From Nitratireductor aquimarinus (GTDB lineage: Bacteria > Pseudomonadota > Alphaproteobacteria > Rhizobiales > Rhizobiaceae): a DNA stretch of 64,000 bases. A program made the translations under genes and the position numbers. Below, piece after piece: positions 25,161 through 34,402 of the stretch; position 1 is the stretch's first letter; each line of letters starts with the position of its first letter. The notes under the pieces were generated by a model. That model saw nothing but the letters and a program-made list of their open reading frames with translations, did not search any database and had not been told where the DNA came from. Location: contig NZ_JAFKDE010000010.1 in NCBI RefSeq assembly GCF_017255295.1, positions 62,001 through 126,000 on the forward strand, read 5' to 3'.

Positions 25161-25862
25161 TCAGTCTTCTTCGCGCCAGCCTTCTTCATGGATATGGGAG
25201 GCGAGTGGCGAACGGCGCTTCCAGCCCCGCTTTTCAAGCTCGGGACTGTCGAAGAAGCCCTTGACGTGGCCGACACACAGATAGCCGACGAGGCGCAGGC
25301 GCTCGGGGATGCCGAGCACCGCCTTGACGCGGTCTTCATGCAGGATGCTGACCCAGCCGACGCCAATGCCTTCGGCGCGGGCGGCAAGCCACAGGTTCTG
25401 GATGGCGCAGACCGTGCTGAACAGGTCGGTGTCGGCCATGTGGGTTGCGCCCAGAATGACCGGCCCGCCACGCTCGCGGTCGCTGGTGATGCAGATATTG
25501 AGGGGAGCCGAGGTGATGCCGGCGAGTTTCAGGGCGCGGTACTGATCCCGCTTCCCGGCAGGAAAGCGCTCTGCGGCCTGCGCGTTGGCATCGGCGAAGA
25601 TGTCGGCGATCCGCTGGCGGGTCTCCGGCCTGCGGATGAGAATGAAGTCCCAGGGCTGCGACAGGCCGACCGAGGGTGCGCGATGGGCGGCGTCCAGAAT
25701 GCGGGCGAGCGCGGCCTCGTCTATCGGGTCGGGCAGAAACTCGCCGCGCACGTCGCGGCGGGTGGCGATCGCCCGATAGACGGCGTCACGCCCGGCAACG
25801 TCAAAGGGCGCGCCGGACGTGAGACCGTCCGTCGGTTCGGGCCTGTCGTCGCTGCGCGACAT
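25161..25862 (-). CDS. bluB: 5,6-dimethylbenzimidazole synthase BluB
   Basis: 233-residue flavin-destroying enzyme that converts reduced FMN into 5,6-dimethylbenzimidazole, the lower ligand of vitamin B12. It has the nitroreductase fold with BluB blocks: RRDVRGEFLPDPIDEAAL, HRAPSVGLSQPWDFILI, GWVSILHEDRVKAVLGIP and LCVGHVKGFFDSPELE. Start has AGGAGC at good distance. No cobalamin operon surrounds it, but nrdJ 3 kb away uses the product. A membership error with other nitroreductases is unlikely given these blocks. Confidence 0.93.
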   Translation of the reverse strand: MSRSDDRPEPTDGLTSGAPFDVAGRDAVYRAIATRRDVRGEFLPDPIDEAALARILDAAHRAPSVGLSQPWDFILIRRPETRQRIADIFADANAQAAERFPAGKRDQYRALKLAGITSAPLNICITSDRERGGPVILGATHMADTDLFSTVCAIQNLWLAARAEGIGVGWVSILHEDRVKAVLGIPERLRLVGYLCVGHVKGFFDSPELEKRGWKRRSPLASHIHEEGWREED

Positions 25863-25916
25863 GAAGTTGCTCCTGGGCGTGCTGCGGCCGGGAAGGGGGC
25901 GCGCGGCGCGTTGCGA

Positions 25917-26414
25917 TCAGTCGGGCTGACCTTCGGCGATGGGCTTCTGGTAGGAGAAGCCCATGTCCCAGGGGAAGTAGATCCAGGTGTCCTGCGAGAC
26001 TTCCGTGACGAAGGTGTCGACAAGCGGACGGCCCTTGGGCTTTGCATAGACGGTGGCGAAATGTGCCTTGGGCATCATGGCGCGCACGATGGCTGCCGTC
26101 TTGCCGGTGTCGGTCAGGTCGTCGACGATGAGGACGTTCTCGCCTTCATCCTTGAGGAGCTCGGGATTGATTTCCTTGAGCACCCGCAGTTCGCCCTGCG
26201 ACGTGTAGTCGTGATAGGAGGCAACGCACACGGTTTCGATGAGGCGGATGCCGAGTTCGCGCGAAATGACGGCTGCGGGCACGAGGCCGCCGCGCGTGAT
26301 GCAGACGATGGCTTTCCATTCGCCGTTGACGCCGGACAGACGCCAGGCGAGCGCGCGCGCGTCACGGTGGAACTGATCCCAGGAAACGGGAAAGGCTTTT
26401 TCAGGAAGAGACAT
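25917..26414 (-). CDS. gpt: Xanthine phosphoribosyltransferase
   Basis: 165-residue type I phosphoribosyltransferase that salvages xanthine and guanine to XMP/GMP. PRPP-binding motif [14 protein letters not shown]-terminal [17 protein letters not shown], and the C-terminal YFPWDMG typical of Gpt. Slightly longer than E. coli Gpt (152). The start at 26414 matches the family N-terminus, and GGAG lies upstream; the open frame continues 35 codons further without an RBS. Ends 54 bases before bluB starts, on the same strand, but no functional tie is obvious. Confidence 0.92.
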   Translation of the reverse strand: MSLPEKAFPVSWDQFHRDARALAWRLSGVNGEWKAIVCITRGGLVPAAVISRELGIRLIETVCVASYHDYTSQGELRVLKEINPELLKDEGENVLIVDDLTDTGKTAAIVRAMMPKAHFATVYAKPKGRPLVDTFVTEVSQDTWIYFPWDMGFSYQKPIAEGQPD

Positions 26415-26560
26415 CGGCTTCGCACTCCATGGGCGCATCGCGGCTGCTGATTGGAATGCGCGGTGAATTAGCCGGAAAGGGATGCCGAGCGCAAGCCCGG
26501 CATCCGGTTCATCCCGCATTTTCCCAACAGTTTGGATGCGGGCTGTGGGCGTGGCCCGCC

Positions 26561-27403
26561 TCAGTGGGCGAGGAAGGTGGGCACCGTCATGCTTTGCAGG
26601 ATGGTGCGCGTGGCTCCGCCGAACACGAATTCACGCAGGCGCGAGCGACCGAACGCGCCCATGACGAGAAGATCCGCGCCGGTGTCGGAAATGCGATTGT
26701 CGAGCACCTCGCCATGGGAGACGCCGCCCGACTGCTCCACCTTGACCGTGACGTCGATGCCGTGGCGTGCAAGGGCTGCGGCGATGGCCGTGCCGGCCAT
26801 GGATGCGTCACGGCGGGGCGTATCCTGCGGGTCGATACAGAACACTTCCACGCTGTCGGCTTCCTTCATGAAGGGCAGGGCGTCGAAGGCTGCACGCGCT
26901 GCTTGCCGGCTGCCGTTCCAGGCGAGCAGGATCTTCTTGAACTCGGCCTCGCGGGCCTTGCGGATATAGGGAACGAGGAGGACGGGGCGTCCGGTCTCGA
27001 AAAGCAGGGCCTCGATATTGGCGTCCATGCTGGCGGTTGCGTCCGGGTCTGTCTGCTGGGCGATCACCAGATCTGCGCTGCGCGCGCTTTCGATGCCGGA
27101 GACGGCCGAATCGCCCGACACGCTGTCGAAGCCGCGCCACTCACTGGCGACGCCCTCAACGCGGGCGCGTTCGTCGAACAGGTGGCGGATGACCTTGTGA
27201 CGGCGGGTCGTCTCTTCCTGCATGTCGATGCTGAGATCGACCACGGGGCCGCCCATGGGCGAGGCCATGACCATGGGAAGCGCTTCGGCGTGCAGGCCGA
27301 TCACATGACTGTCGTGGCGGGCTGCAAGCGGCAGCGCCAGATCGAGGACACGCGGGGCGTCAGCCTCGCTTTGCAGAATTGCGAGAATGGTCTTGTAGCT
27401 CAT
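26561..27403 (-). CDS. Universal stress protein, two UspA domains
   Basis: 280-residue cytoplasmic protein with tandem Usp domains (about 1-145 and 155-280). The second has the ATP-binding pattern G-2x-G-9x-G-[ST] in [24 protein letters not shown] precedes the start at 27403. The N-terminal domain keeps the YKTILAIL strand but has a degenerate nucleotide loop. Role in stress tolerance is inferred from the family only. Confidence 0.9.
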   Translation of the reverse strand: MSYKTILAILQSEADAPRVLDLALPLAARHDSHVIGLHAEALPMVMASPMGGPVVDLSIDMQEETTRRHKVIRHLFDERARVEGVASEWRGFDSVSGDSAVSGIESARSADLVIAQQTDPDATASMDANIEALLFETGRPVLLVPYIRKAREAEFKKILLAWNGSRQAARAAFDALPFMKEADSVEVFCIDPQDTPRRDASMAGTAIAAALARHGIDVTVKVEQSGGVSHGEVLDNRISDTGADLLVMGAFGRSRLREFVFGGATRTILQSMTVPTFLAH

Positions 27404-27479
27404 GTCAGCCTCCTTGAGCTGCGATGCAGTGCGCTTTTTCTTTTCTAGCCCATCTGCGGCCAAACCGTTTTGCGCCAGA

Positions 27480-28232
27480 TCAACCCTTTGCGACCTGCCT
27501 GGGCGGGATATCTTCGAGCATGGACCGGATGGCCACAACCGCCTCCTTAAGCGCCGCTTTCGAACGGGATCGAACCACAATTTCGGTCCAGAAGGAACCA
27601 TCCTGATACTTTGGATAGGAGCCGATGATGGTTTCGGGATGGGCTGCCTGAATTTCGCCGAGCGGGCCGCCGATTGCGCCTTCGGGAAGGCTGGAGGGGA
27701 CGGTTTCGGAGATGAGTTTCGCGCCGGTTTTGAGCGTGGGGATCACATTGTCGAGCATCGCCTGGAAAATCGCCGGCACGCCGGCCATCACATAGACGTT
27801 TTCGACGCGGAAGCCGGGGGCGATGGAAATGGGGTTGTCGATATGCTCGGCTCCCTCGGGCATGCGGGCCATGCGCTTGCGGGCGTCCGAGAATTCGATG
27901 TCGCGGCTGGCATAGTGCTTTTCGAGCAGGGAATAGGCCCTGTCGTCATAGTTGCAGGGGCGAGCGAAGGCGCGGGCGATGGAATCGGCGGTGATGTCGT
28001 CATGCGTGGGGCCGATGCCGCCAGTGGTGAACACATAGGTGTTGCGCGCGCGCAGCGCATTCACCGCCTCGACGATTGCCGCCTCGTCGTCGGAGACGAT
28101 GCGCACTTCCTTCAGATCAATGCCCACGGCCGTGAGCATGTCGGCCAGATGGCCGATATTCCTGTCCTTGGTGCGGCCGGAAAGAATTTCGTCGCCGATG
28201 ACAACCATTGCGGCCGTTACGAGTTCGCTCAT
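27480..28232 (-). CDS. CinA-like molybdopterin-binding domain protein
   Basis: 250 residues corresponding to the N-terminal MoCF-like domain of CinA/competence-damage protein (VIGDEILSGRTKDRNIGHLA, VFTTGGIGPTHDDITADSIA, VMAGVPAIFQAML). The C-terminal nicotinamide-nucleotide amidohydrolase (PncC) domain is absent. The domain alone in other bacteria has been linked to ADP-ribose pyrophosphatase activity. The start at 28232 begins the conserved strand; the open frame upstream is proline/arginine noise. Confidence 0.87.
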   Translation of the reverse strand: MSELVTAAMVVIGDEILSGRTKDRNIGHLADMLTAVGIDLKEVRIVSDDEAAIVEAVNALRARNTYVFTTGGIGPTHDDITADSIARAFARPCNYDDRAYSLLEKHYASRDIEFSDARKRMARMPEGAEHIDNPISIAPGFRVENVYVMAGVPAIFQAMLDNVIPTLKTGAKLISETVPSSLPEGAIGGPLGEIQAAHPETIIGSYPKYQDGSFWTEIVVRSRSKAALKEAVVAIRSMLEDIPPRQVAKG

Positions 28233-28450
28233 CTCAGTGTGATCCCTGTTGATGTGTGGAGAGATAGACCCGCGCCCCTGGGAGGGCAATGGTGGAACGT
28301 GGCGGGCGGTGGAACGTGGCGGGCGGCGGGTTGGCGGCGGACGGAGCGGAGCGGTGGCCTGTTTCGCAGGCGTTGAACATGCGTATTTTCTGAAGAACAT
28401 GCGTATCCCGCTTGATTGCCGGGATTTCTACCGCTAGTCGTTGTTGCGAT

Positions 28451-28536
28451 GCGGACGTGGCGAAACTGGTAGACGCAGCAGACTTAAAATTTGCCGCCCC
28501 TGGGGCTTGCGGGTTCGATTCCCGCCGTCCGCACCA
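28451..28536 (+). tRNA. tRNA-Leu (TAA)
   Basis: Acceptor arms GCGGACG (28451-28457) and CGTCCGC (28526-28532), discriminator A, encoded CCA. Anticodon loop CTTAAAA gives TAA at 28485-28487. It has a long variable arm and the T arm GGTTCGATTCC. Confidence 0.97.
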
Positions 28537-28804
28537 GAGTTTCTGAACAACACCAAGCAGCAGCTTTTCCGTTTGGGAAGCTTTGCGATTCTCTACCGAC
28601 GAGAATGCGGTTGCCGTCTTCACTGGCGGGGATGCATTCGCGCCCGATGCCTGTCATGGCCAAGAAGGATTGCCACATCGGTTTCTGGCGCGAGAGGGTA
28701 CACCGCCTTCTGTATGCCCGTGAGCGCCCTTACAGACAGGTTTCCAAGGCAGTGCTATATTGGCTCTCAACCCTTATGCGTGGTTTTTGAGGGGGAGGCG
28801 TTTC
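28537..28804. other. Spacer after tRNA-Leu, nothing recognised
   Basis: 268 bases with no gene, integrase remnant or attachment-site duplication of the tRNA 3' end that I can see. Confidence 0.5.
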
Positions 28805-29380
28805 ATGGAGCTTGAGCGTTTTACCCGTATTGCCGAGGCGGGAGATGCCCTGCCGCTCGCTCGGCTTGTAAACCTTGCCGGCGAGGGGCTTCCGCTTCAC
28901 ATCTGGTCAACGATGGCAGCGCCGGATCAGGACCCTTGGGAGGTGGGGCGCAGGCGGCAGGCCGAAAAGGCGCGAGATGGCCAGATTTATGTCGTGGATT
29001 TTGGAGAGGGCGCGGTCGCAAGCCTGACGGGATATGCGATTGGTCCGACGCCCGAGCCAATCGGCGCGGAATTGCCGGCGCTCTTTCACCCGCTTCAGGA
29101 ACTCGAAAACCTCGCCCTGAACAGCTGGTACGTCAATGTGCTGGCCTGCTTTCCCGAAACGCAGGGGCGGGGAATTGGAACCCATTTGCTCACCCTTGCA
29201 GAGAAGATTGCGGCGGATCGCGGCATCTCCCGCATGAGCGTGATCGTCTCCGATGACAATCACGGAGCCCGGAGGCTCTATGAGCGCGTGGGATACGCCG
29301 AAAAGGCGCGGCGGCGCTGTGTCAGCGATGGCTGGCAGACCGAAATTCAGAACTGGGTGCTTTTGACGAAAGAGCTTTGA
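28805..29380 (+). CDS. GNAT-family N-acetyltransferase
   Basis: 191 residues. The acetyl-CoA binding motif A is at about residues 120-140 (FPETQGRGIGTHLLTLAEKIA), with the following strand MSVIVSDDNHGARRLYERVGY typical of the GNAT fold. The start at 28805 follows GGGGGAGG. The N-terminal 100 residues are not recognisably similar to a characterised member, so the acceptor (amino acid, amine or protein) is unknown. Stands alone after tRNA-Leu. Confidence 0.87.
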   Translation: MELERFTRIAEAGDALPLARLVNLAGEGLPLHIWSTMAAPDQDPWEVGRRRQAEKARDGQIYVVDFGEGAVASLTGYAIGPTPEPIGAELPALFHPLQELENLALNSWYVNVLACFPETQGRGIGTHLLTLAEKIAADRGISRMSVIVSDDNHGARRLYERVGYAEKARRRCVSDGWQTEIQNWVLLTKEL

Positions 29381-29497
29381 CGAGCCGGGGGCGATGGAAA
29401 CTCCGATCCGACAGACTTCAGTGATGAGATTGTACCGGGCAATGCCATGCTTAGGGCCAGGTTCTCTGGCGTGGTTTGTTCAAAAGGAGTGCTTTGA

Positions 29498-30265
29498 ATG
29501 TATGATCCGCAGAATTTCAGGCTGGACGGTCAGGTCGCGCTGATTACGGGCGCTGGCGCAGGGATAGGGCGCGCAATTGCCGAGGCATTTGCCGGCGCCG
29601 GCGCTTCGGTGATGGTGACCGATCTTGATGCGGAGCGCGCCGGGCAGGTTGCGGATGACATCGGAAAGACGGGGGCAAGGGCCGCGAGTGTCGCCTGTGA
29701 TGTGACCAGCGAAGATGACCTTGCCCGCGCAGTGAGCGAAACGGTGAACCAGCTTGGAAAGCTGACGCTTCTGGTCTCAAATGCCGGTGGTGGCGGTCCC
29801 AAGCCATTCGACATGCCGATGTCGGATTTCCGCCGGGCGTTCGATCTCAACGTCTTCTCGCTGTTTCGGCTGGCGCAGCTTGCCGCGCCTGAAATGGAGA
29901 AGGCGGGCGGTGGATCCATTCTCGCCATCACCTCCATGGCCGGCGAGAACAAGAACAGGCGCATGGCGTCCTATGGTGCGTCCAAGGCCGCGACGAACCA
30001 TCTGATCCGGAACATCGCCTTCGACCTCGGCCCAAGGGGCATTCGGGTGAATGGCATCGCGCCCGGCGCAACCCGCACGGAAGCGCTGGAGTCTGTCCTC
30101 AACGACGAGATTGAGAAGAAGATGCTGGCGCACACGCCGATCAACCGGCTGGGCGAGCCGGTCGACATGGCGAATGCCGCGCTGTTTCTGAGCTCACCTG
30201 CGGCAAGCTGGGTCAGCGGGCAGATTTTGACCGTTTCCGGTGGCGGTGTTCAGGAACTCGACTGA
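29498..30265 (+). CDS. hdhA: Short-chain dehydrogenase, 7-alpha-hydroxysteroid dehydrogenase type
   Basis: 255-residue NAD(P)-dependent oxidoreductase. Cofactor motif [13 protein letters not shown] block VSNAGGGGPKPFDMPM, catalytic Ser in ITSMAGEN and the YxxxK pair in SYGASKAATNHL. The wording along the whole length is very close to E. coli HdhA as I remember it, including the C-terminal ASWVSGQILTVSGGGVQEL, so the same subfamily is likely. HdhA oxidises the 7-alpha hydroxyl of bile acids; in a soil or marine alphaproteobacterium the natural substrate could be another steroid or alcohol. AAGGAG lies ahead of the start. Confidence 0.88.
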   Translation: MYDPQNFRLDGQVALITGAGAGIGRAIAEAFAGAGASVMVTDLDAERAGQVADDIGKTGARAASVACDVTSEDDLARAVSETVNQLGKLTLLVSNAGGGGPKPFDMPMSDFRRAFDLNVFSLFRLAQLAAPEMEKAGGGSILAITSMAGENKNRRMASYGASKAATNHLIRNIAFDLGPRGIRVNGIAPGATRTEALESVLNDEIEKKMLAHTPINRLGEPVDMANAALFLSSPAASWVSGQILTVSGGGVQELD

Positions 30266-30312
30266 GCGGGCCTGTTTCCCGCAACGGTTTCGCGCCGGAT
30301 TGATCCGCTCTG

Positions 30313-32115
30313 TCAGTCGTGATTTGCGATGACATCCAGAAAGGCTTCGCCGTAGCGGTCGAGCTTGGCTTCGCCGATGCCGGAAATGCCGGCCATGGCC
30401 TGGCGTGAACCGGGGCGGGCGGAGGCCATCTCGATCAGCGTGCGGTCGTGGAAGATGACATAGGGCGGCACGTTCTGCTCGCGCGCGATCTCGATGCGCT
30501 TTTCGCGCAGCGCCTTGAACAGGGCTGCGGCTTCGGGATCAAGCGCACTGGCGGCCTCGCTGCCGGAAGAGCGCCGGCTCTTGCCCTTTGCCGCCGGGCG
30601 CGGAACGCGCAGCATGAGCGTGGGCTTTTCACGCAGGAACTGTGCGCCGCGCTCGGAGATGGACAGGCCGCCATGGCCGCTGAAATCCACATCCACGAGG
30701 CCGTGCGCCACCATCTGGCGCAGGACCGAGCGCCAGACGCGCTGATCGTATTCCTTGCCGATGCCATAGGTGGAAATCTGGTCGTGGCCAAAGCGGGCGA
30801 TGCGCTCGTCTTCGGCCCCCAGAAGCACGGAGACGATGTAGGCCTGACCAAAACGCTCGCCCGTGCGGTAGATGCAGGAAAGCGCCTTCTGCACTGCGAT
30901 GGAGCCATCGAAACGTTCGGGCGGATTTGCGCAGGTGTCGCAATTGCCGCAGGGCTCGCAATGGTCGCCGAAATAGTTGAGCAGGACCTGACGGCGGCAC
31001 TGGGCGGTTTCGGCAAGGCCGAGAAGCGCGTCGAGCTTCTGCATCTCCATGCGTTTGCGCTGGTCGGATGCGTCCGATTCCTCGATGAAACGGCGGCGCA
31101 GCGCAATGTCATCGAAACCGTAGAGCATCATGGCTTCCGACGGCAGGCCGTCGCGGCCGGCGCGGCCGGTCTCCTGATAATAGGCCTCGATGCTGCCGGG
31201 CAGATCCAGATGCGCGACAAAGCGCACATCCGGCTTGTCGATGCCCATACCGAAGGCGATGGTGGCGACCATGACCACCGCTTCCTCGCGCTGGAAGCGG
31301 GTCTGGTTTGCCTCGCGCGCCTCGCGGTCCATGCCAGCATGATAGGCAAGCGCGTTGTAGCCTTCCGACCGGAGCCATTCGGCGGTCTCGTCGGTCTTGC
31401 GCTTGGAGAGGCAATAGACGATGCCGCTCTCATCCCTGTGCTTTTCCAGAAAGCGCGCGAGCTGGCGGCGCGGGCTGTCCTTTTCTTCGATGGCGTAGCG
31501 GATGTTCGGGCGGTCGAACCCGGCAACGAAGCTGTCGCGCTCATCAATGCCCAGATGCGCGATGATCTCGGCGCGGGTGGGGGCGTCGGCGGTGGCGGTC
31601 AGCGCCATGCGCGGCGTGTTGGGAAACTCTTCGACCAGCGCGTCGAGCTGGCGGTAATGGGGGCGGAAATCGTGTCCCCATTGCGAGAGACAGTGTGCCT
31701 CGTCAATGGCGATGAGCGAGAGGTTTACCTGCTTCAGCCGGTCGAGCACGGCGGGGCGCAGCAGGGTTTCCGGCGACACATAGAGCATGTCGAGCGAGCC
31801 GTCGCCCATGGCGCGCCAGATGGCCTGACGGGCTTCGAGCGGCAGGTTGGAGTTGAGCGCGGCTGCGCGGACACCAGCCTGTTTCAGCGCCGCCACCTGA
31901 TCGGCCATGAGGGCGATGAGCGGCGAAATGATGAGGCCGAGGCCTGGCCGGCAGAGCGCGGGGATCTGGTAGCACAGCGACTTGCCGCCGCCGGTGGGCA
32001 TGAGCACGAAGGCATTGTTGCCGGCAATGACGTGTTCGACGATCTCGGCCTGGCGGCCGCGAAAGGCCTCGTATCCATAGACGGTCTTGAGGATATGCGT
32101 GGGATCGGCGGTCAC
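30313..32115 (-). CDS. recQ: ATP-dependent DNA helicase RecQ
   Basis: 600-residue 3'-5' DNA helicase of recombination and repair. Walker A in PTGGGKSLCYQIPAL, DEAH box in IAIDEAHCLSQWGHDFRP, motif VI QETGRAGRDGLPS. The RQC domain has the zinc cysteines (CRRQVLLNYFGDHCEPCGNC), and the C-terminal HRDC domain is at about 520-600 (PPYVIFHDRTLIEMA). Start taken as GTG at 32115, which gives the family N-terminus (HILKTVYGYEAFRGRQ) and normal length, though the RBS is weak; the open frame runs upstream antisense to nothing useful. It lies 92 bases downstream of a lysR gene on the same strand. Confidence 0.94.
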   Translation of the reverse strand: MTADPTHILKTVYGYEAFRGRQAEIVEHVIAGNNAFVLMPTGGGKSLCYQIPALCRPGLGLIISPLIALMADQVAALKQAGVRAAALNSNLPLEARQAIWRAMGDGSLDMLYVSPETLLRPAVLDRLKQVNLSLIAIDEAHCLSQWGHDFRPHYRQLDALVEEFPNTPRMALTATADAPTRAEIIAHLGIDERDSFVAGFDRPNIRYAIEEKDSPRRQLARFLEKHRDESGIVYCLSKRKTDETAEWLRSEGYNALAYHAGMDREAREANQTRFQREEAVVMVATIAFGMGIDKPDVRFVAHLDLPGSIEAYYQETGRAGRDGLPSEAMMLYGFDDIALRRRFIEESDASDQRKRMEMQKLDALLGLAETAQCRRQVLLNYFGDHCEPCGNCDTCANPPERFDGSIAVQKALSCIYRTGERFGQAYIVSVLLGAEDERIARFGHDQISTYGIGKEYDQRVWRSVLRQMVAHGLVDVDFSGHGGLSISERGAQFLREKPTLMLRVPRPAAKGKSRRSSGSEAASALDPEAAALFKALREKRIEIAREQNVPPYVIFHDRTLIEMASARPGSRQAMAGISGIGEAKLDRYGEAFLDVIANHD

Positions 32116-32207
32116 GGCAGGCCTGTCAGGGGAATCGGAAGGTTGTTTCCTCTTAACAGGTTTGCGGGCCGGGTGCAGAGGATGGCGGGCTTGTGGCCCG
32201 GTGCGCG

Positions 32208-33104
32208 TCAATGCGCCTGTGGACTGAGCGTTTCGACGAGGAAATCCAGAAAGACGCGCACCTTGGCCTGCACATGCCGGGCGGAGGGGTAAATCGCGTA
32301 AAGCGTGGTGTCCATGGGCGTCCAGTCCGGGATAAGGGGGACAAGCGCGCCGGTGGCAAGATGCTCGCGTACATAGAGACGCGGGGTCATGCTGACGCCA
32401 AAGCCCGAAAGCAGCGCATCGCGTACGGCGAGGCTGGACGTGACCTTGTAGCGCCCGTTGACCGGCACGGTGACACTGCGGCCCGCCCTGTGAAAGGTCC
32501 ATTCGTCGGCATGGCCGGACAGGCTGAACTGCACGCATTCGTGGCGGCGCAGGTCTTCGGGCGTTTCAAGCGGCCCGGCGCGCTCGAGATAGGCCGGCGC
32601 GCAGCACAGGACGTGATCGAGAACCAGCAGCTTTTTGGCAATCAGGCTGGAGTTTTCCAGCCGGTCGCTGCCGCGTATGGCGAGGTCGAACCCGTCTTCG
32701 ACGATGTTGACGCGGCGGTCATCCAGCCTGAGGTCGAGCGTGATTTCCGGGTAGCGTTCCAGAAACTGCGGGATTGCCGGGGAAAGGGCGACGAGGCTGG
32801 TGGCCATGGGAGCGCTGACGCGCAGCAGGCCGCGCGGCTCCTGCTGAAGCGGCCCGAGCGTGGCGTCGGCGTCTTCCAGATCATCGAGAATGCCGGCGAT
32901 GCGCCTGTGGTAGAGCGCGCCCGCTTCTGTCAGGCTCATGCGGCGCGTGGTGCGGTTGATGAGGCGGACGGCGAGATGCGCTTCGAGCTCGCGGATGTTC
33001 TTGCTGACGGCGGCGGGCGAAAGGCGAAGCCGCCGGGCTGCCCCGGCGAAACTGCCCAGCTCAACGACCGTGCGGAACACGTTCAGGGCGGTGAAACGGT
33101 CCAT
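32208..33104 (-). CDS. LysR-family transcriptional regulator
   Basis: 298 residues. HTH in the first 60 residues (FAGAARRLRLSPAAVSKNIRELE) and the effector-binding domain of the branch with SAPMATSLVALSPAIPQFLERYPEI. Divergent from an EamA transporter gene across 119 bp. That region holds ATTCA-N10-TGAAT just upstream of the lysR start, a fitting autoregulatory and activator site. The transporter is the likely target. Confidence 0.9.
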   Translation of the reverse strand: MDRFTALNVFRTVVELGSFAGAARRLRLSPAAVSKNIRELEAHLAVRLINRTTRRMSLTEAGALYHRRIAGILDDLEDADATLGPLQQEPRGLLRVSAPMATSLVALSPAIPQFLERYPEITLDLRLDDRRVNIVEDGFDLAIRGSDRLENSSLIAKKLLVLDHVLCCAPAYLERAGPLETPEDLRRHECVQFSLSGHADEWTFHRAGRSVTVPVNGRYKVTSSLAVRDALLSGFGVSMTPRLYVREHLATGALVPLIPDWTPMDTTLYAIYPSARHVQAKVRVFLDFLVETLSPQAH

Positions 33105-33105
33105 T

Positions 33106-33125
33106 ATTCAACGCTCTGAGTGAAT
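33106..33125. promoter_or_regulatory. Candidate LysR operator
   Basis: Inverted repeat ATTCA-N10-TGAAT, 2 bp upstream of the lysR start codon and 99 bp before the divergent transporter start. The size fits a LysR-type recognition site. Binding is inferred. Confidence 0.35.
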
Positions 33126-33223
33126 GGTTATTGAGCGAAGTCGCACATTATCAATCGATTCGCAATGAACTAGCTTTGGTTTCATGTTCAGGGCTTGCAG
33201 GAAATGTGGAAGGCGGATCACCG

Positions 33224-34189
33224 ATGGCTGGCATGGTTGACAGGGCTGACAGGGCTGACGGGGAAAAGAGCGCGGTGCAGGCCCATCTGGGCATGCTTTT
33301 ATGGGCGCTGATCGTGGGGGCTTCCTTTCCGGCGGTGGGGCTTTTGTCCGATGGTCTTCCGCCGCTGCTTCTGACGGCGCTGCGCTTTGCCATTGCGGCG
33401 CTGGCCATGGCTCCGATGGTGCGGGCGCGCGAGGACTGGCGGCCGGGGCTTTCAGCCCTTCTGCTCTATGCGGTGATGGGGCTTTGTCTGGCGGGGTTCT
33501 TCGGCATCATGTTCTGGGCTGCGCACCGGGTGACGGCGCTTTCCATGTCGGCGCTGTTCGTGACCATGCCGCTCATCGCCTACGGGCTGGGGCGCGTGCT
33601 TGGCGTGGAGCCGAGGGCAGGCGGGCTTCTGGCCATTCTCGCACTTGGCGCGTTCGGGGCGCTGGCGCTTGCCATGGCGCAGACGGGTGGCGATCTCGCG
33701 CAGTTGCAGTTCGGCTGGAACGAGGCGCTGTTCTTCGTCGGCTGCATCGCGTCTGCGCTTTATCCCGTGCTTTCCAAATGGGGGATGGCGCGCAACATGC
33801 TGTCGAGCGATGCGGCGGCGCGCACCTTCTGGAGCCTTGCCGGCGGCGGGGTTCTGATTGCGGCGGCGGGGCTCGTTCTGGAGCCGGTTGACGGGCTCAC
33901 GCGGATGCAGATCGGCGATTTCCTGCTGGTTGCCTATCTGGGCGTGTTTTCGAGCGGCGTGACCTTCTGGCTCATGCAGCGTGGCACGGGTGTTCTGACG
34001 CCGGGCGCGGTGACCGCCTACAGCTATCTGGTGCCATTCGTTTCCATGCTGGTTCTGTTCGTGACCCGGCCCGGCCTGATCGGCTGGCACTGGCTGCCGG
34101 GCAGCGTGATGGTGATTGCCGCCATTGTGATCCTGTTGCGGCGGGGCGCCGGCGCTGCGGGGCGAGCTGCCGCCGGGCAGGCGGGGTGA
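33224..34189 (+). CDS. DMT-superfamily (EamA) transporter
   Basis: 321 residues with about ten membrane helices in two EamA repeats (LGMLLWALIVGASFPAVG opens the first, NEALFFVGCIASALYPVLSKWG the second). EamA proteins are drug/metabolite exporters, often of amino acids. The start at 33224 follows GGAAGG. Probably controlled by the divergent LysR regulator. The substrate is unknown. Confidence 0.88.
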   Translation: MAGMVDRADRADGEKSAVQAHLGMLLWALIVGASFPAVGLLSDGLPPLLLTALRFAIAALAMAPMVRAREDWRPGLSALLLYAVMGLCLAGFFGIMFWAAHRVTALSMSALFVTMPLIAYGLGRVLGVEPRAGGLLAILALGAFGALALAMAQTGGDLAQLQFGWNEALFFVGCIASALYPVLSKWGMARNMLSSDAAARTFWSLAGGGVLIAAAGLVLEPVDGLTRMQIGDFLLVAYLGVFSSGVTFWLMQRGTGVLTPGAVTAYSYLVPFVSMLVLFVTRPGLIGWHWLPGSVMVIAAIVILLRRGAGAAGRAAAGQAG

Positions 34190-34259
34190 TGGCGTGCGGT
34201 GGTCTCGCCTTGCCATCAACGCGAAATGCGCGGGGACCGGATGGAACCCGGATGGATCA

Positions 34260-34289
34260 TTGACAATCCTGCGGAGCAGAGGTCAAAAT
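34260..34289 (+). promoter_or_regulatory. Possible promoter for the small membrane protein gene
   Basis: TTGACA at 34260-34265, 18 bp, then CAAAAT at 34284-34289, in a locally AT-rich stretch after a GC-rich gene. Confidence 0.35.
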
Positions 34290-34402
34290 CCATTTATGGT
34301 GTTGTTTTTATTTAATAAATTATACGAAATCACTTTCGTGAACGTAGATGGAAAGGCTTCGGTCGGGGCATGTGCGCTTCATGAAAACCCGGAGTCCGAT
34401 CT

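Noticed and set aside
28451-28804. Genomic island at tRNA-Leu
   Set aside because: No integrase, no duplicated tRNA 3' end and no change in gene character downstream.
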